A stretch of 15,990 nt of DNA from Candidatus Zixiibacteriota bacterium (lineage in GTDB: Bacteria; Zixibacteria; MSB-5A5; JAABVY01), in the NCBI GenBank assembly GCA_011777135.1, contig JAABVY010000233.1:1069-17058 (forward strand), written 5' to 3'. Of the stretch, positions 1 to 7,465 are shown piece by piece. The notes beneath the pieces were generated by a model. It worked only from the letters and a program-made list of their open reading frames with translations, ran no database searches and was not told the origin of the DNA. Position numbers and translations under genes: made by a program. Position 1 is the first letter of the stretch, and every line of letters starts with the position of its first letter.

Positions 1-266
1 TCACCGATCTGGCTCACAATCCGGTCTTTATTTTTCTCCAGCGTGTCTTTTTCGCATTGGGTGGGATAGTATTCCTCAAGCCTTGTTATCTCAGTAAACA
101 GGCGGCTTCCTTCGGCATCATAAAGATATTTCGATGGCAGCCTTTTATTTATCTCTGAGAGACCCACCAGGACATCAAGCGCAAAAGCTTCCAGATCGCC
201 GAATGTGCCCACACTGTCGCCGGGGCTTATAATTCTCATCTTTCGATTTTTTTGATTAGTCTTCAT
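1..266 (-). CDS. egtD: EgtD-type SAM-dependent methyltransferase, N-terminal part (cut by window edge)
   Basis: The first 88 codons of a leftward gene, which continues beyond base 1. The visible protein contains LPSKYLYDAEGSRLF and TEITRLEEYYPTQCE at about residues 40-70. These match the conserved N-terminal signature of the histidine-specific methyltransferase family (Methyltransf_33), whose best-known member EgtD trimethylates histidine in ergothioneine synthesis. The SAM-binding Rossmann core lies outside the window, so substrate choice cannot be judged and the symbol is only a family assignment. The start was taken at the ATG ending at 266. A second in-frame ATG at 239 is possible, and neither has a strong ribosome binding site. 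The gene is divergent from the M28 peptidase gene. No egtB partner is visible on this side. Confidence 0.8.
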   Translation of the reverse strand, partial: MKTNQKNRKMRIISPGDSVGTFGDLEAFALDVLVGLSEINKRLPSKYLYDAEGSRLFTEITRLEEYYPTQCEKDTLEKNKDRIVSQIG

Positions 267-308
267 AACAGGTATTATCAATCAAGAAGAGATCCTGATG
301 GCTTTCGG

Positions 309-335
309 ATTTTAGCATCGGGACTCAATTTTCAA
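309..335 (-). promoter_or_regulatory. Weak candidate promoter for the EgtD-type gene
   Basis: On the minus strand, TTGAAA (335-330) and TAAAAT (314-309) are separated by 15 nt, which is shorter than ideal. They lie about 45 nt upstream of the methyltransferase start. This is a consensus resemblance only, in an AT-rich divergent intergenic region of 310 nt (267-576) that otherwise holds only the rightward promoter candidate and no convincing gene. Confidence 0.25.
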
Positions 336-451
336 ATAATTATTAAGACTGCCCTGTTTATAAGCTAAAACCGTGGTATCCGAATTATGTTCCGATATTA
401 CTTCTTAAGTTGATTATTGCGTTGGAATTGAAAGGGTTGTGTCTAAAGTCG

Positions 452-479
452 TTGACAAAATTCGTAAAGTTGGTATTTT
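452..479 (+). promoter_or_regulatory. Candidate sigma70 promoter for the M28 peptidase gene
   Basis: A perfect -35 hexamer TTGACA (452-457) is followed after 16 nt by TATTTT (474-479). Transcription would begin near 486 and leave a leader of about 90 nt before the ATG at 577. The gene has its own strong ribosome binding site, GGAGGT at 568-573. Confidence 0.5.
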
Positions 480-576
480 GAAACAAGGAACAGCATTGGA
501 GTCATACTTTTCGTATTTCTTACAAGAGCTTGGATAAAAAATCTTCATTTACATATCATGAGAGCCTGGAGGTAGA

Positions 577-3315
577 ATGAATAAGGCCATAATCAGCACT
601 GGATCAAAAACTACACTATTCATCGGATTATTTTTGGCGGCGATTTTATTTGCCGGAAGTATGGCAATTGGTGAAGAAGAGGCAGTAAGGGGCGATTTAT
701 ATAAGATAGTTGTTTCATCAAAGACAGATGCCATAAATTTAGAGAGGTCTCCGGCAGTGCCGATACTGGCTTTGCACGACGGATATCTGGCGATAGTAGA
801 GCCCGGCAATCAGGAGGTTCTGGATGAATCCGGTTTTGACTATACATTGCTTGCCTCAAATATCAGTAGATCCGAAATGGCATTGGATAATCGCATGGAT
901 AGGGAAAATGCAGAAAAATTCGAGATAGTTTATGAATCTGGAGATATGCGGGTATACCGAGTCGACTTCGAGCAGATTGAAAAGATGGAGCCGCGGCCTC
1001 AACTCATTCCGTTTAGAACTGCACGAGTGCCGGTTGTTTACCCCGAAACGGAAAAATTCGATCGGGACCTGATTTCCGGTGTAGGTGATTTAGTGACATT
1101 GATTTCCAATGTCAGCCAGGATTCGCTGGAATCATATACATATCGTCTTCAGGCGTTCTACCGACGGTTGGCGGGTACCGATTCTAATTATGCCGCGCGC
1201 GACTGGATTCAATCCAAATTCATCGAGTTCGGTTACGATTCGGTTTATCTCGACCCGTTTACATCCTATGTCGGTAATTGCTATAACGTTGTTGCGGTCA
1301 AGGAAGGCTCTATCAGGCCCGATCTTCAGATCGTGGTGGGTGGACATTTTGACGGGGTGAGCGGTTCACCCGCCGCTGATGACAATGGTTCGGGTACTGC
1401 AGCTACTATGGAACTTGCGCGAATTCTGATGAATGAAGAGACCGATGTAACCTTTATCTTTATCGCTTTCGATTCCGAAGAACAGGGACTCAATGGTTCG
1501 TACCATTATGCAGATAACGCGGCAGCCAACGGCGACAGTATTATTTACATGTTCAATATGGATATGATCGCTCATTACGAAAATACCAATACATGCAAAC
1601 TATATTACGGGCCTATTTTGACTTACACGGACCTTTGTGCCGACCTGGCCGATTCGCTGGTCGGTATAAGCTCAATTTATTCCGGATCATTGAGCGGCTC
1701 AGATCACCATCCCTTTATCCAGAATGGCTATGAAGCGACCTTCCTGCACGAGGGTATATTCTCGACTGTTTATCATAGTTACCAGGACAGCACCACGTAT
1801 ATGAACTTTTCTTATATGACCGATATGACCAAAGCGGCTCTGGCAACGGTTTATGTTGTGGCGCAGACATATGCCCAGCCCCAGGTTGCGTTCAACTTCC
1901 CGGGCGGTCTTCCTGACGGCCTGGTTCCAGACCAGCCGACTACATTCAGTGTTGAGGTATATGGTGTAAATAGCGGAATACCGATTCCCGGATCGGGCAA
2001 GCTCTTCTATAAGATCGGAGGAGGCGCACTCGACAGCGTCAATATGGTCGAGACTCTGCCCAATGTTTATAATGCTGCAATTCCTGCGGCAGCATGCGGA
2101 ACCAGAGTGCAGTTTTATGTAGGAGCCGACGAGCAGGAAAACGGCAGGTTTTATGATACCGATGTTCCTCATTCCGCAGCCTCTGCCACAAATCTGGCTT
2201 ATTCCATACAGGATAATTTCCAGCTTGACCAGGGCTGGACTACTACGATTGTGGGAGCGACAAGCGGTTACTGGGAGAGAGGAGTCCCGGTCGATGACGA
2301 CGGCTGGGAATATGATCCGGCTTCGGATGCCGACGGCAGCGGTATGTGCTATCTGACCCAGAATCAATATGGAAATACCGATGTTGACAACGGCGCGGTT
2401 CGTTTAACTTCACCGATATTCGATATGTCGTTGCCGGGCACGATTTCATATGATTATTATCTTTTCCTGACCAATACCGAGGGCGGTGTGGATAAACTCC
2501 TGGTGGAGATCAATAATAGCGGTGGAGCCGGCCTCTGGACCACAATTGCGGTTCATGACCAGACCAATGGCCTGGACTGGGAACATAACGAAATCACCGA
2601 ACAGGACCTTGCAGATGCAGGGGTGAGCTTGAGCGAAAATATGCAGATACGTTTTACCGCCAATGACGCTGATCCGCAGAGCATCGTGGAGGCGGGAGTT
2701 GATGCTTTCAAGGTTACACAGATTCAATGTTATGAAGAGGTTGCGGTTTCCGGTTTGCAGGTGCATGACTCAACCAGCTTAATAATGCTGGTCGAGGGTG
2801 ATGTTATATCCGGTTCCATAGAACTGACTGAGGGTTATACCTCTCCAGAGTATGAGGTCTGGTTTATGGATGATCAGGAGCAGATATATCAACCAGATAC
2901 GAATTACTATTCCATGGAAATTTCGGTTTCAGAAGCCACCATCGCATCGGCGGAATTAACGGGCAACTGGTCGTTTCAAATCAATGCCATCCAGCCCGGG
3001 CAGACCGATTTCACAATCCAGCTCAATTTGAATGATGCTGCTTATTACTTTTCGCCCCCGATGCCGATTGATGTTGCCCCGGATTATATTGTCGGGGATG
3101 CCAATTTTGATGGCAGTATAAATGTTAGTGATGCTGTGGCGATCATAAATTATGTCTTTGTTGGAGGCGATCCGCCAGTTCCGGAAGAGGCTGCGGGCGA
3201 TGCCAACTGCGATGGCACTGTCAATGTCTCCGATGCGGTTATGATCATCAATTATGTTTTCGTCGGCGGTAATGTGCCGGGTGATCCTGATGGCAACGGC
3301 GAGCCGGACTGCTAG
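577..3315 (+). CDS. Secreted M28-family zinc metallopeptidase with accessory beta domains and C-terminal dockerin-like tail
   Basis: A 912-residue exported aminopeptidase-type enzyme. Residues 1-32 form a signal peptide, followed by a propeptide-like region to about 150. The M28 catalytic domain (about 155-430) shows the full co-catalytic di-zinc set: H257 in GGHFDG, D268 in ADDNGSG, E301-E302 in FDSEEQG, D329 in NMDM and H400 in YHSYQDS. Behind it come a beta-sandwich-like segment (about 435-545), a jelly-roll/MAM-like segment (about 546-718) and another beta domain (about 720-835). The protein ends in two dockerin-type Ca loops (841-852 and 875-886) and a Pro-Asp-Cys terminus. GGAGGT four bases before the ATG fixes the start. 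The expected role is extracellular or periplasmic peptide degradation. The function of the tail is not established, since no cohesin is seen here. An intrinsic terminator follows directly. Confidence 0.92.
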   Translation: MNKAIISTGSKTTLFIGLFLAAILFAGSMAIGEEEAVRGDLYKIVVSSKTDAINLERSPAVPILALHDGYLAIVEPGNQEVLDESGFDYTLLASNISRSEMALDNRMDRENAEKFEIVYESGDMRVYRVDFEQIEKMEPRPQLIPFRTARVPVVYPETEKFDRDLISGVGDLVTLISNVSQDSLESYTYRLQAFYRRLAGTDSNYAARDWIQSKFIEFGYDSVYLDPFTSYVGNCYNVVAVKEGSIRPDLQIVVGGHFDGVSGSPAADDNGSGTAATMELARILMNEETDVTFIFIAFDSEEQGLNGSYHYADNAAANGDSIIYMFNMDMIAHYENTNTCKLYYGPILTYTDLCADLADSLVGISSIYSGSLSGSDHHPFIQNGYEATFLHEGIFSTVYHSYQDSTTYMNFSYMTDMTKAALATVYVVAQTYAQPQVAFNFPGGLPDGLVPDQPTTFSVEVYGVNSGIPIPGSGKLFYKIGGGALDSVNMVETLPNVYNAAIPAAACGTRVQFYVGADEQENGRFYDTDVPHSAASATNLAYSIQDNFQLDQGWTTTIVGATSGYWERGVPVDDDGWEYDPASDADGSGMCYLTQNQYGNTDVDNGAVRLTSPIFDMSLPGTISYDYYLFLTNTEGGVDKLLVEINNSGGAGLWTTIAVHDQTNGLDWEHNEITEQDLADAGVSLSENMQIRFTANDADPQSIVEAGVDAFKVTQIQCYEEVAVSGLQVHDSTSLIMLVEGDVISGSIELTEGYTSPEYEVWFMDDQEQIYQPDTNYYSMEISVSEATIASAELTGNWSFQINAIQPGQTDFTIQLNLNDAAYYFSPPMPIDVAPDYIVGDANFDGSINVSDAVAIINYVFVGGDPPVPEEAAGDANCDGTVNVSDAVMIINYVFVGGNVPGDPDGNGEPDC

Positions 3316-3339
3316 ATATAAACAATATTTTGTAATTAG

Positions 3340-3373
3340 AAGCCCGCTTAATTCTATCGAGCGGGCTTTTTTT
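3340..3373 (+). terminator. Intrinsic terminator after the M28 peptidase gene
   Basis: AAGCCCGCT (3340-3348) pairs perfectly with AGCGGGCTT (3360-3368) across an 11-nt loop, and the 3' arm runs into a T-tract ending at 3373. It sits 25 nt after the stop codon. Confidence 0.9.
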
Positions 3374-3443
3374 GTTAATTGGCAAATAGCCACCGTGATT
3401 AACGAAGTTGATAAACCTGGAATTTGTTATCCGGAATTTATGC

Positions 3444-3471
3444 TTGACAATTTGAAAATAATGCCTAAAAT
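3444..3471 (+). promoter_or_regulatory. Candidate sigma70 promoter for the LVIVD propeller gene
   Basis: TTGACA (3444-3449) and TAAAAT (3466-3471) are separated by 16 nt, just beyond the terminator of the preceding gene. The predicted start of transcription near 3478 gives a leader of about 155 nt. Because the terminator separates the two genes, a new promoter is expected in this interval. Confidence 0.55.
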
Positions 3472-3632
3472 GAAATCAGTTCCAAATATTGGCCTGATCT
3501 TAGGCTCGGGGGCATTGATTGAACTGCTTTAATTGAATTTATTTCACAAATTCCCTCTCTGACCGATCTGGATTTCATCATCAGGCTGACCACGAAATTA
3601 TTGTGCTTAAAATAAAAGAAGGGGAGGTCTGT

Positions 3633-4880
3633 ATGATGAGAGAAATATTTATAGAGGTAACTGTGGTTTGTATTACATCATTTTCCCTGATAGCTATACC
3701 AGTTATCGGATATACAGCTGAAAGCGCCGAGCATTTAAAAAATGTATCGAGATCCGATCTGCAAACCAATAAGAACATGAAGGTGATGGAATTGGTTGGA
3801 AGTCTGGAGCTCTTCTCTGCCGGGGATGTAGTTATAGAGGGGGATTATGCTTACATCGCTGATGGCGACAAAAGGCTGATTTCAGTCGATGTTTCTGATC
3901 CCGAGAACCCTGTGTTTCTGGACAGTCTGGGAGAATACGGTTCTGAGAATGGTGTTGCCCTGGATGTTAGCGGAGATTATGCCTTTGTGGCCACAGAAGC
4001 GGATGGGATACTTATGGCCGGTATATCTGATCCATCGAATCTGGCAATCGAGGGGAGATATATTTATGCATATGCAAAGGACATAGAGGTTGTGGGTGAT
4101 TATGCCTATGTCGCTGATCAGGACTATGGTCTGAAAATCGTAAATATCAGCAATGTCTCGATGCCGGTTGAGACGGGAAGTGTGGCGACTGATGGGCCCT
4201 TTGGACTGGTCATTGAGGGTAATTTGGCCTATTGTGCGGATAATGACGGAGGACTGTGCATTGTAAATATTGTTCCGCCAGACAGTCCGACTATCGAGGG
4301 TGAATGTCATCCATTCCACAATATGCGGCGTATTGGGTTCCACAACAATCATATTTACAGCGATTTTGATTATTCATTGGATATCATAAATGTCAGTGAC
4401 CCACTATCACCATCTTCTTTGGGTGCTTACCCTGTTAATTGTCGTGCTATTGCCATTTATGATGACTATGCCTATATCGCAATGGGATATATGGGTCAGG
4501 GGATTGTAGTATTAGATTTGGCAGATCCATCATCTCCCGTGGTCGTAGATAGCATTACCATTGGATATCCAACCTTGGGAATTGCGGTTGATGAGGAATA
4601 CGTTTACGTAGCTGCCAGTGAAATGCTTTTTATATACTCCAAGCCGATAGAATATATATGCGGGGATAGTAATAGCGATGAAGTCGTTAACGTCAGCGAT
4701 GCGGTTTGGATTGTCAATTATGTTTTTATTGGGGGTGATCCGCCATATCCTCTGGAGTCAGGTGACACAAACTGTGACGATTTTTGCAATATCAGCGATG
4801 CGGTCTGGATTGTTAATTATGTCTTTGTGGGTGGGAATAAACCGTGTGATACAGATGGCGATCAAGATCCTGATTGCTAG
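3633..4880 (+). CDS. Exported seven-bladed LVIVD beta-propeller protein with C-terminal dockerin-like tail
   Basis: A 415-residue protein. The ATG at 3633 was chosen because GGGGAGGT (3621-3628) lies just before it; a longer reading from GTG 3603 has no such site. Residues 1-28 look like a signal peptide. Seven repeats of about 42 residues carry the LVIVD pattern (G-D-Y-A-Y-V-A, then I-V-D-V-S-D-P), with anchors at D71, D115, D156, N197, N239, D278 and E322, so a closed seven-bladed propeller is likely. The C-terminus holds two dockerin-like loops (345-356 and 378-389) that keep the D/N/D/N/D ligand positions, but Glu350 and Asp383 replace the usual Gly. The chain ends Pro-Asp-Cys, as in the M28 protein. 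LVIVD propellers are surface or periplasmic proteins of mostly unknown binding role. No catalytic residues are recognisable. Confidence 0.88.
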   Translation: MMREIFIEVTVVCITSFSLIAIPVIGYTAESAEHLKNVSRSDLQTNKNMKVMELVGSLELFSAGDVVIEGDYAYIADGDKRLISVDVSDPENPVFLDSLGEYGSENGVALDVSGDYAFVATEADGILMAGISDPSNLAIEGRYIYAYAKDIEVVGDYAYVADQDYGLKIVNISNVSMPVETGSVATDGPFGLVIEGNLAYCADNDGGLCIVNIVPPDSPTIEGECHPFHNMRRIGFHNNHIYSDFDYSLDIINVSDPLSPSSLGAYPVNCRAIAIYDDYAYIAMGYMGQGIVVLDLADPSSPVVVDSITIGYPTLGIAVDEEYVYVAASEMLFIYSKPIEYICGDSNSDEVVNVSDAVWIVNYVFIGGDPPYPLESGDTNCDDFCNISDAVWIVNYVFVGGNKPCDTDGDQDPDC

Positions 4881-4952
4881 CCTTTTTGAGTTGCAGGCTT
4901 GCACTATACGAGCAAAGCGCCTGGATTCGGGCCATACCAAAAGGAGGAAATC

Positions 4953-5660
4953 ATGAAAGCGAAAGGTTGCTGCATTTTCATAATCATCGTGACGCATATG
5001 CTAATAATGCCAATGACGGCAAGGAGTCAGTACAGGTCCAGTGTGAGCCCACAGTTGATATGTGTTGAGTACGCTGATCAGACCCATGACAACACTTGCA
5101 AGTTTCTATGCTTCAGAGGAAAGCCCGCTGGTTATTGTAAGTCATTTCTAATAACTGAAGCAGCCTACATGTTCAGAATTTCAAAAAGCGGATATACTGA
5201 AAGTAATAATAATAAAAATTTCTATTTTCTGGGCGAAATTGGCTATATGTGGAATCTGGATGCGAATAAAGCTATCGGTGGGACTCTATATTATGGCTTT
5301 GATGATGATGGATCGGAGTTGGCCATCAAGCCGAGGTACAGGCATTGGTTGAATTCGAGCATTCATCTGGATGCCTCTATAGGTGTTATCTTTTGGAATT
5401 TCTCCGACATGAATAAAACCCCCGGTTTTATTGCACAATTTAATTTGGGATATGGTGACTATTTTTCGGTGTTTACCCAATTCAACTTGAAGAACTACAA
5501 GGATAACTTCTACATCGATAGTCAGCATATTCAGGACGCTGATGAAAGTGAAAGAGTCTGGTATGCAGGCCTGAAGCTGGGATCTTACCCAGGATCGGCA
5601 GCAATTGTGATCGCTCCTCTAACCATATTTGTATGGTATCTAGTTGCCTTCTCTGATTGA
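4953..5660 (+). CDS. Small exported protein, probable outer-membrane beta-barrel, function unknown
   Basis: A 235-residue protein I do not recognise. AAGGAGG (4941-4947) six bases before ATG 4953 fixes the start; a longer reading from 4899 lacks a ribosome binding site. Residues 1-25 are a typical signal peptide. The rest is rich in alternating aromatic and polar stretches (for example YFLGEIGYMWNL, GGTLYYGF, FIAQFNLGYGDYF, VFTQFNLKNY), which suggests amphipathic strands of a small barrel. A Cys-rich stretch (Cys at about 37, 49, 53 and 62) could form disulphides. The last 20 residues are strongly hydrophobic and could instead be a membrane helix. The gene lies 72 nt after the LVIVD gene with no visible terminator between, so co-transcription is likely. 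A partner role at the envelope is only inference. Confidence 0.75.
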   Translation: MKAKGCCIFIIIVTHMLIMPMTARSQYRSSVSPQLICVEYADQTHDNTCKFLCFRGKPAGYCKSFLITEAAYMFRISKSGYTESNNNKNFYFLGEIGYMWNLDANKAIGGTLYYGFDDDGSELAIKPRYRHWLNSSIHLDASIGVIFWNFSDMNKTPGFIAQFNLGYGDYFSVFTQFNLKNYKDNFYIDSQHIQDADESERVWYAGLKLGSYPGSAAIVIAPLTIFVWYLVAFSD

Positions 5661-5952
5661 GGCTTCCATTGAAATAAATAACATGTCAACGTACTGGCGC
5701 CTGTGAGCGAATTGCAGATAGTGGGCATTTTATGCTATCTGATGCTCTATATAGAATAGTCCCCGCCACGACCACCGAAATGATTTGATATTTCTTATAT
5801 TCTGAAAATATTCTCCTAATGAAAATTAAGTAAAATCCCATTGCCGTTATGGGGCTCCCATCGGCATTTTCACGTTCCTATAATGCACGGCACATTCACC
5901 TGCGCCCTGTTTTGATTGCCACTGTAGTCAAATCTGCCGACAGATAATCACC
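5661..5952. other. Intergenic stretch before the dehydrogenase promoter
   Basis: No gene-like reading frame is seen. A nested hairpin at 5715-5741 (CAGATA/TATCTG outer arms, GCAT/ATGC inner arms) has no T-tract, so it is not a convincing terminator. Nothing else recognisable. Confidence 0.5.
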
Positions 5953-5981
5953 TTGACAGTTTTATTAATGTGAGCTACATT
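5953..5981 (+). promoter_or_regulatory. Candidate sigma70 promoter for the dehydrogenase operon
   Basis: TTGACA (5953-5958) and TACATT (5976-5981) are separated by the optimal 17 nt. The start of transcription would fall near 5988, leaving a leader of about 125 nt before ATG 6114. The leader contains a short AGCCG/CGGCT hairpin (about 6057-6072) of unknown meaning. Confidence 0.6.
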
Positions 5982-6097
5982 TTGCTCGATGCTGAGATAT
6001 TTATTTCATAGCTTTAAAAGGATCATTCAGCGCAAATCCGATTCCGATCTTCCCGGAGCCGATCAGCGGCTTAAATCAAGGCACTATACTTTTCATT

Positions 6098-6109
6098 GGA
6101 GAGATCTCT
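6098..6109 (+). promoter_or_regulatory. Ribosome binding site within a 10-bp palindrome before the dehydrogenase
   Basis: GGAG (6098-6101) is the only Shine-Dalgarno-like run before ATG 6114, with a rather long spacing of 12 nt. It overlaps the perfect palindrome AGAGATCTCT (6100-6109). This could be chance or an operator-like site. Confidence 0.35.
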
Positions 6110-6113
6110 AAAT

Positions 6114-7394
6114 ATGCCTGCCTTTAATCCTTTCCAGATGGCCCGAGAGCAATTCGAGAAAGTGGCCCATCAGCTAGAGCTCGAAGAATCGGTGCGCGAG
6201 CTTCTTTCGACCGCATTGAGGGAATATAGATTTACACTGCCGGTCAGGATGGATGACGGTTCATTGAAGGTCTTCCGGGGCTTCAGGGTACATCATAATG
6301 ACGCTTTGGGGCCATGTAAAGGGGGCCTGAGGTTTCATCCCGAAGTATCTATCGATACAGCTCGTGCCCAGGCGATGTGGATGACCTGGAAGTGTGCTGT
6401 GGCCGATATACCCTTGGGCGGAGCCAATGGCGGGGTCATCTGCGATCCGCATAATCTAAGCATGCCTGAACAGGAGCAGATCTGCCGCAAGTGGATTCGG
6501 CAGATTGCCCGCGACATCGGGCCCATGCGGGATGTTATCTCACCCGACATTATGGTCAGCCCGCAGCATATGATCTGGATGATGGATGAATACGAGGCCA
6601 TCAGGGGAGAAAGAAAAGCCGGGATAACTGCCGGCAAACCGGTGCGTCTGGCAGGATCGATGGGTAAAGAGGAATCTACCGGATACGGTTTGATTTATGC
6701 ATTGCGGGAAGTCCTATATGATATGAACCTGAGTCCCTCAAAAACCACAGCTTCAGTTCAGGGATTCGGAAATGTCGCCCGTCATGCTGTCAAGCTTTAT
6801 CACGAAATCGGCGGTACCACAATTTGTGTCTCCTGCTGGGATCAGGAGGATCAAGCATCCTATGCATACAAGAAAGAATCAGGGATAGACCTCAATGAGC
6901 TCAACCGTATCACCGACAGGTTTGGCGGAATCAATAAGGAAAAAGCGCGTGATCTGGGATATGAGGTATTGCCGGGTGATAACTGGATTGAACAGGATGT
7001 GGATATCCTGATACCGGCGGCCCTGGAAAATCAGATAACAGAAGAAAATGTCGATAAAATAAGTAAAAAGGTAAAGATCATAGCCGAGGGTGCCGACGGC
7101 CCTACAACGCCGGCGGCAGATAATGTAATTCAGGAACGCGGGATTTTTGTCCTGCCCGATCTTCTGGCCAATGCCGGAGGAGCGATCTGCAGTTATTTTG
7201 AGCAGATTCAGGGGAATATAAATTATTTCTGGCCCCAGGACGAGGTTTTGGGTAAGCTGGATGTCAAAATGACCTCGGCCTTTTTCAAAGTCAGCGAACT
7301 GGCTGAAAAAAATAAGCTTTACATGCGTGATGCGGTATACATAATTGCGGTTGGACGGGTTGCTCAGGCCTGCAGGGACCGCGGGTGGGTTTGA
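6114..7394 (+). CDS. Glu/Leu/Phe/Val dehydrogenase-family protein with the catalytic lysine replaced by Asn
   Basis: A 426-residue member of the amino-acid dehydrogenase family; typical members oxidatively deaminate glutamate with NAD(P). The ATG at 6114 is preferred over an in-frame TTG at 6096. The substrate-domain residues are K69 (GPCKGGLRF), K93 (MTWKCAV) and D145 (SPDIM). Their spacings of 24 and 76 residues from K69 equal those of K89, K113 and D165 in Clostridium symbiosum GDH. The position corresponding to catalytic K125, usually GG(A/G)KGG, is N105 here (codon AAT, 6426-6428). The Rossmann motif QGFGNVA (216-222) is intact. The usually conserved Asn of EGAN-x-PTTP is D328. Full length and otherwise well conserved, the protein is not a decayed gene. 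It may be catalytically altered, regulatory, or act on another substrate. The PPDK-like gene follows 71 nt downstream. Confidence 0.9.
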   Translation: MPAFNPFQMAREQFEKVAHQLELEESVRELLSTALREYRFTLPVRMDDGSLKVFRGFRVHHNDALGPCKGGLRFHPEVSIDTARAQAMWMTWKCAVADIPLGGANGGVICDPHNLSMPEQEQICRKWIRQIARDIGPMRDVISPDIMVSPQHMIWMMDEYEAIRGERKAGITAGKPVRLAGSMGKEESTGYGLIYALREVLYDMNLSPSKTTASVQGFGNVARHAVKLYHEIGGTTICVSCWDQEDQASYAYKKESGIDLNELNRITDRFGGINKEKARDLGYEVLPGDNWIEQDVDILIPAALENQITEENVDKISKKVKIIAEGADGPTTPAADNVIQERGIFVLPDLLANAGGAICSYFEQIQGNINYFWPQDEVLGKLDVKMTSAFFKVSELAEKNKLYMRDAVYIIAVGRVAQACRDRGWV

Positions 7395-7402
7395 AACTGG
7401 GC

Positions 7403-7431
7403 TGGAAATTAGCGCCAGAATTTCGTATAAT
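7403..7431 (+). promoter_or_regulatory. Possible internal promoter before the PPDK-like gene
   Basis: A perfect -10 TATAAT (7426-7431) lies 17 nt after a weak -35 TGGAAA (7403-7408), between the dehydrogenase stop and ATG 7466. It could give the downstream gene separate transcription besides read-through. Confidence 0.4.
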
Positions 7432-7465
7432 GTAGTGTGAGTATTAATTTCTGGAGTGTGATAAA

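Noticed and set aside
439..537. A 32-codon plus-strand frame starting with GTG and ending in TAA, with a plausible-looking composition, between the divergent genes.
   Set aside because: It overlaps the promoter candidate of the M28 gene, has a GTG start with a poorly spaced ribosome binding site, and an open frame this short is expected by chance.
3436..3532. A peptide reading containing IGLILGSG, resembling the N-terminal motif of purine nucleoside phosphorylases, perhaps a decayed fragment.
   Set aside because: The match is only about eight residues, no flanking family motif follows in the same frame, and the segment overlaps a promoter candidate. A BLASTX of 3374-3632 would decide.
577..4880. 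A cellulosome-like system, suggested by the dockerin-type tails.
   Set aside because: No cohesin, scaffoldin or carbohydrate-active domain is present in the window, and similar tails occur in many non-cellulolytic FCB-type bacteria.
5715..5741. A hairpin after the barrel-like gene, considered as a terminator.
   Set aside because: The arms are AT-rich with an internal bulge and there is no following T-tract on either strand.
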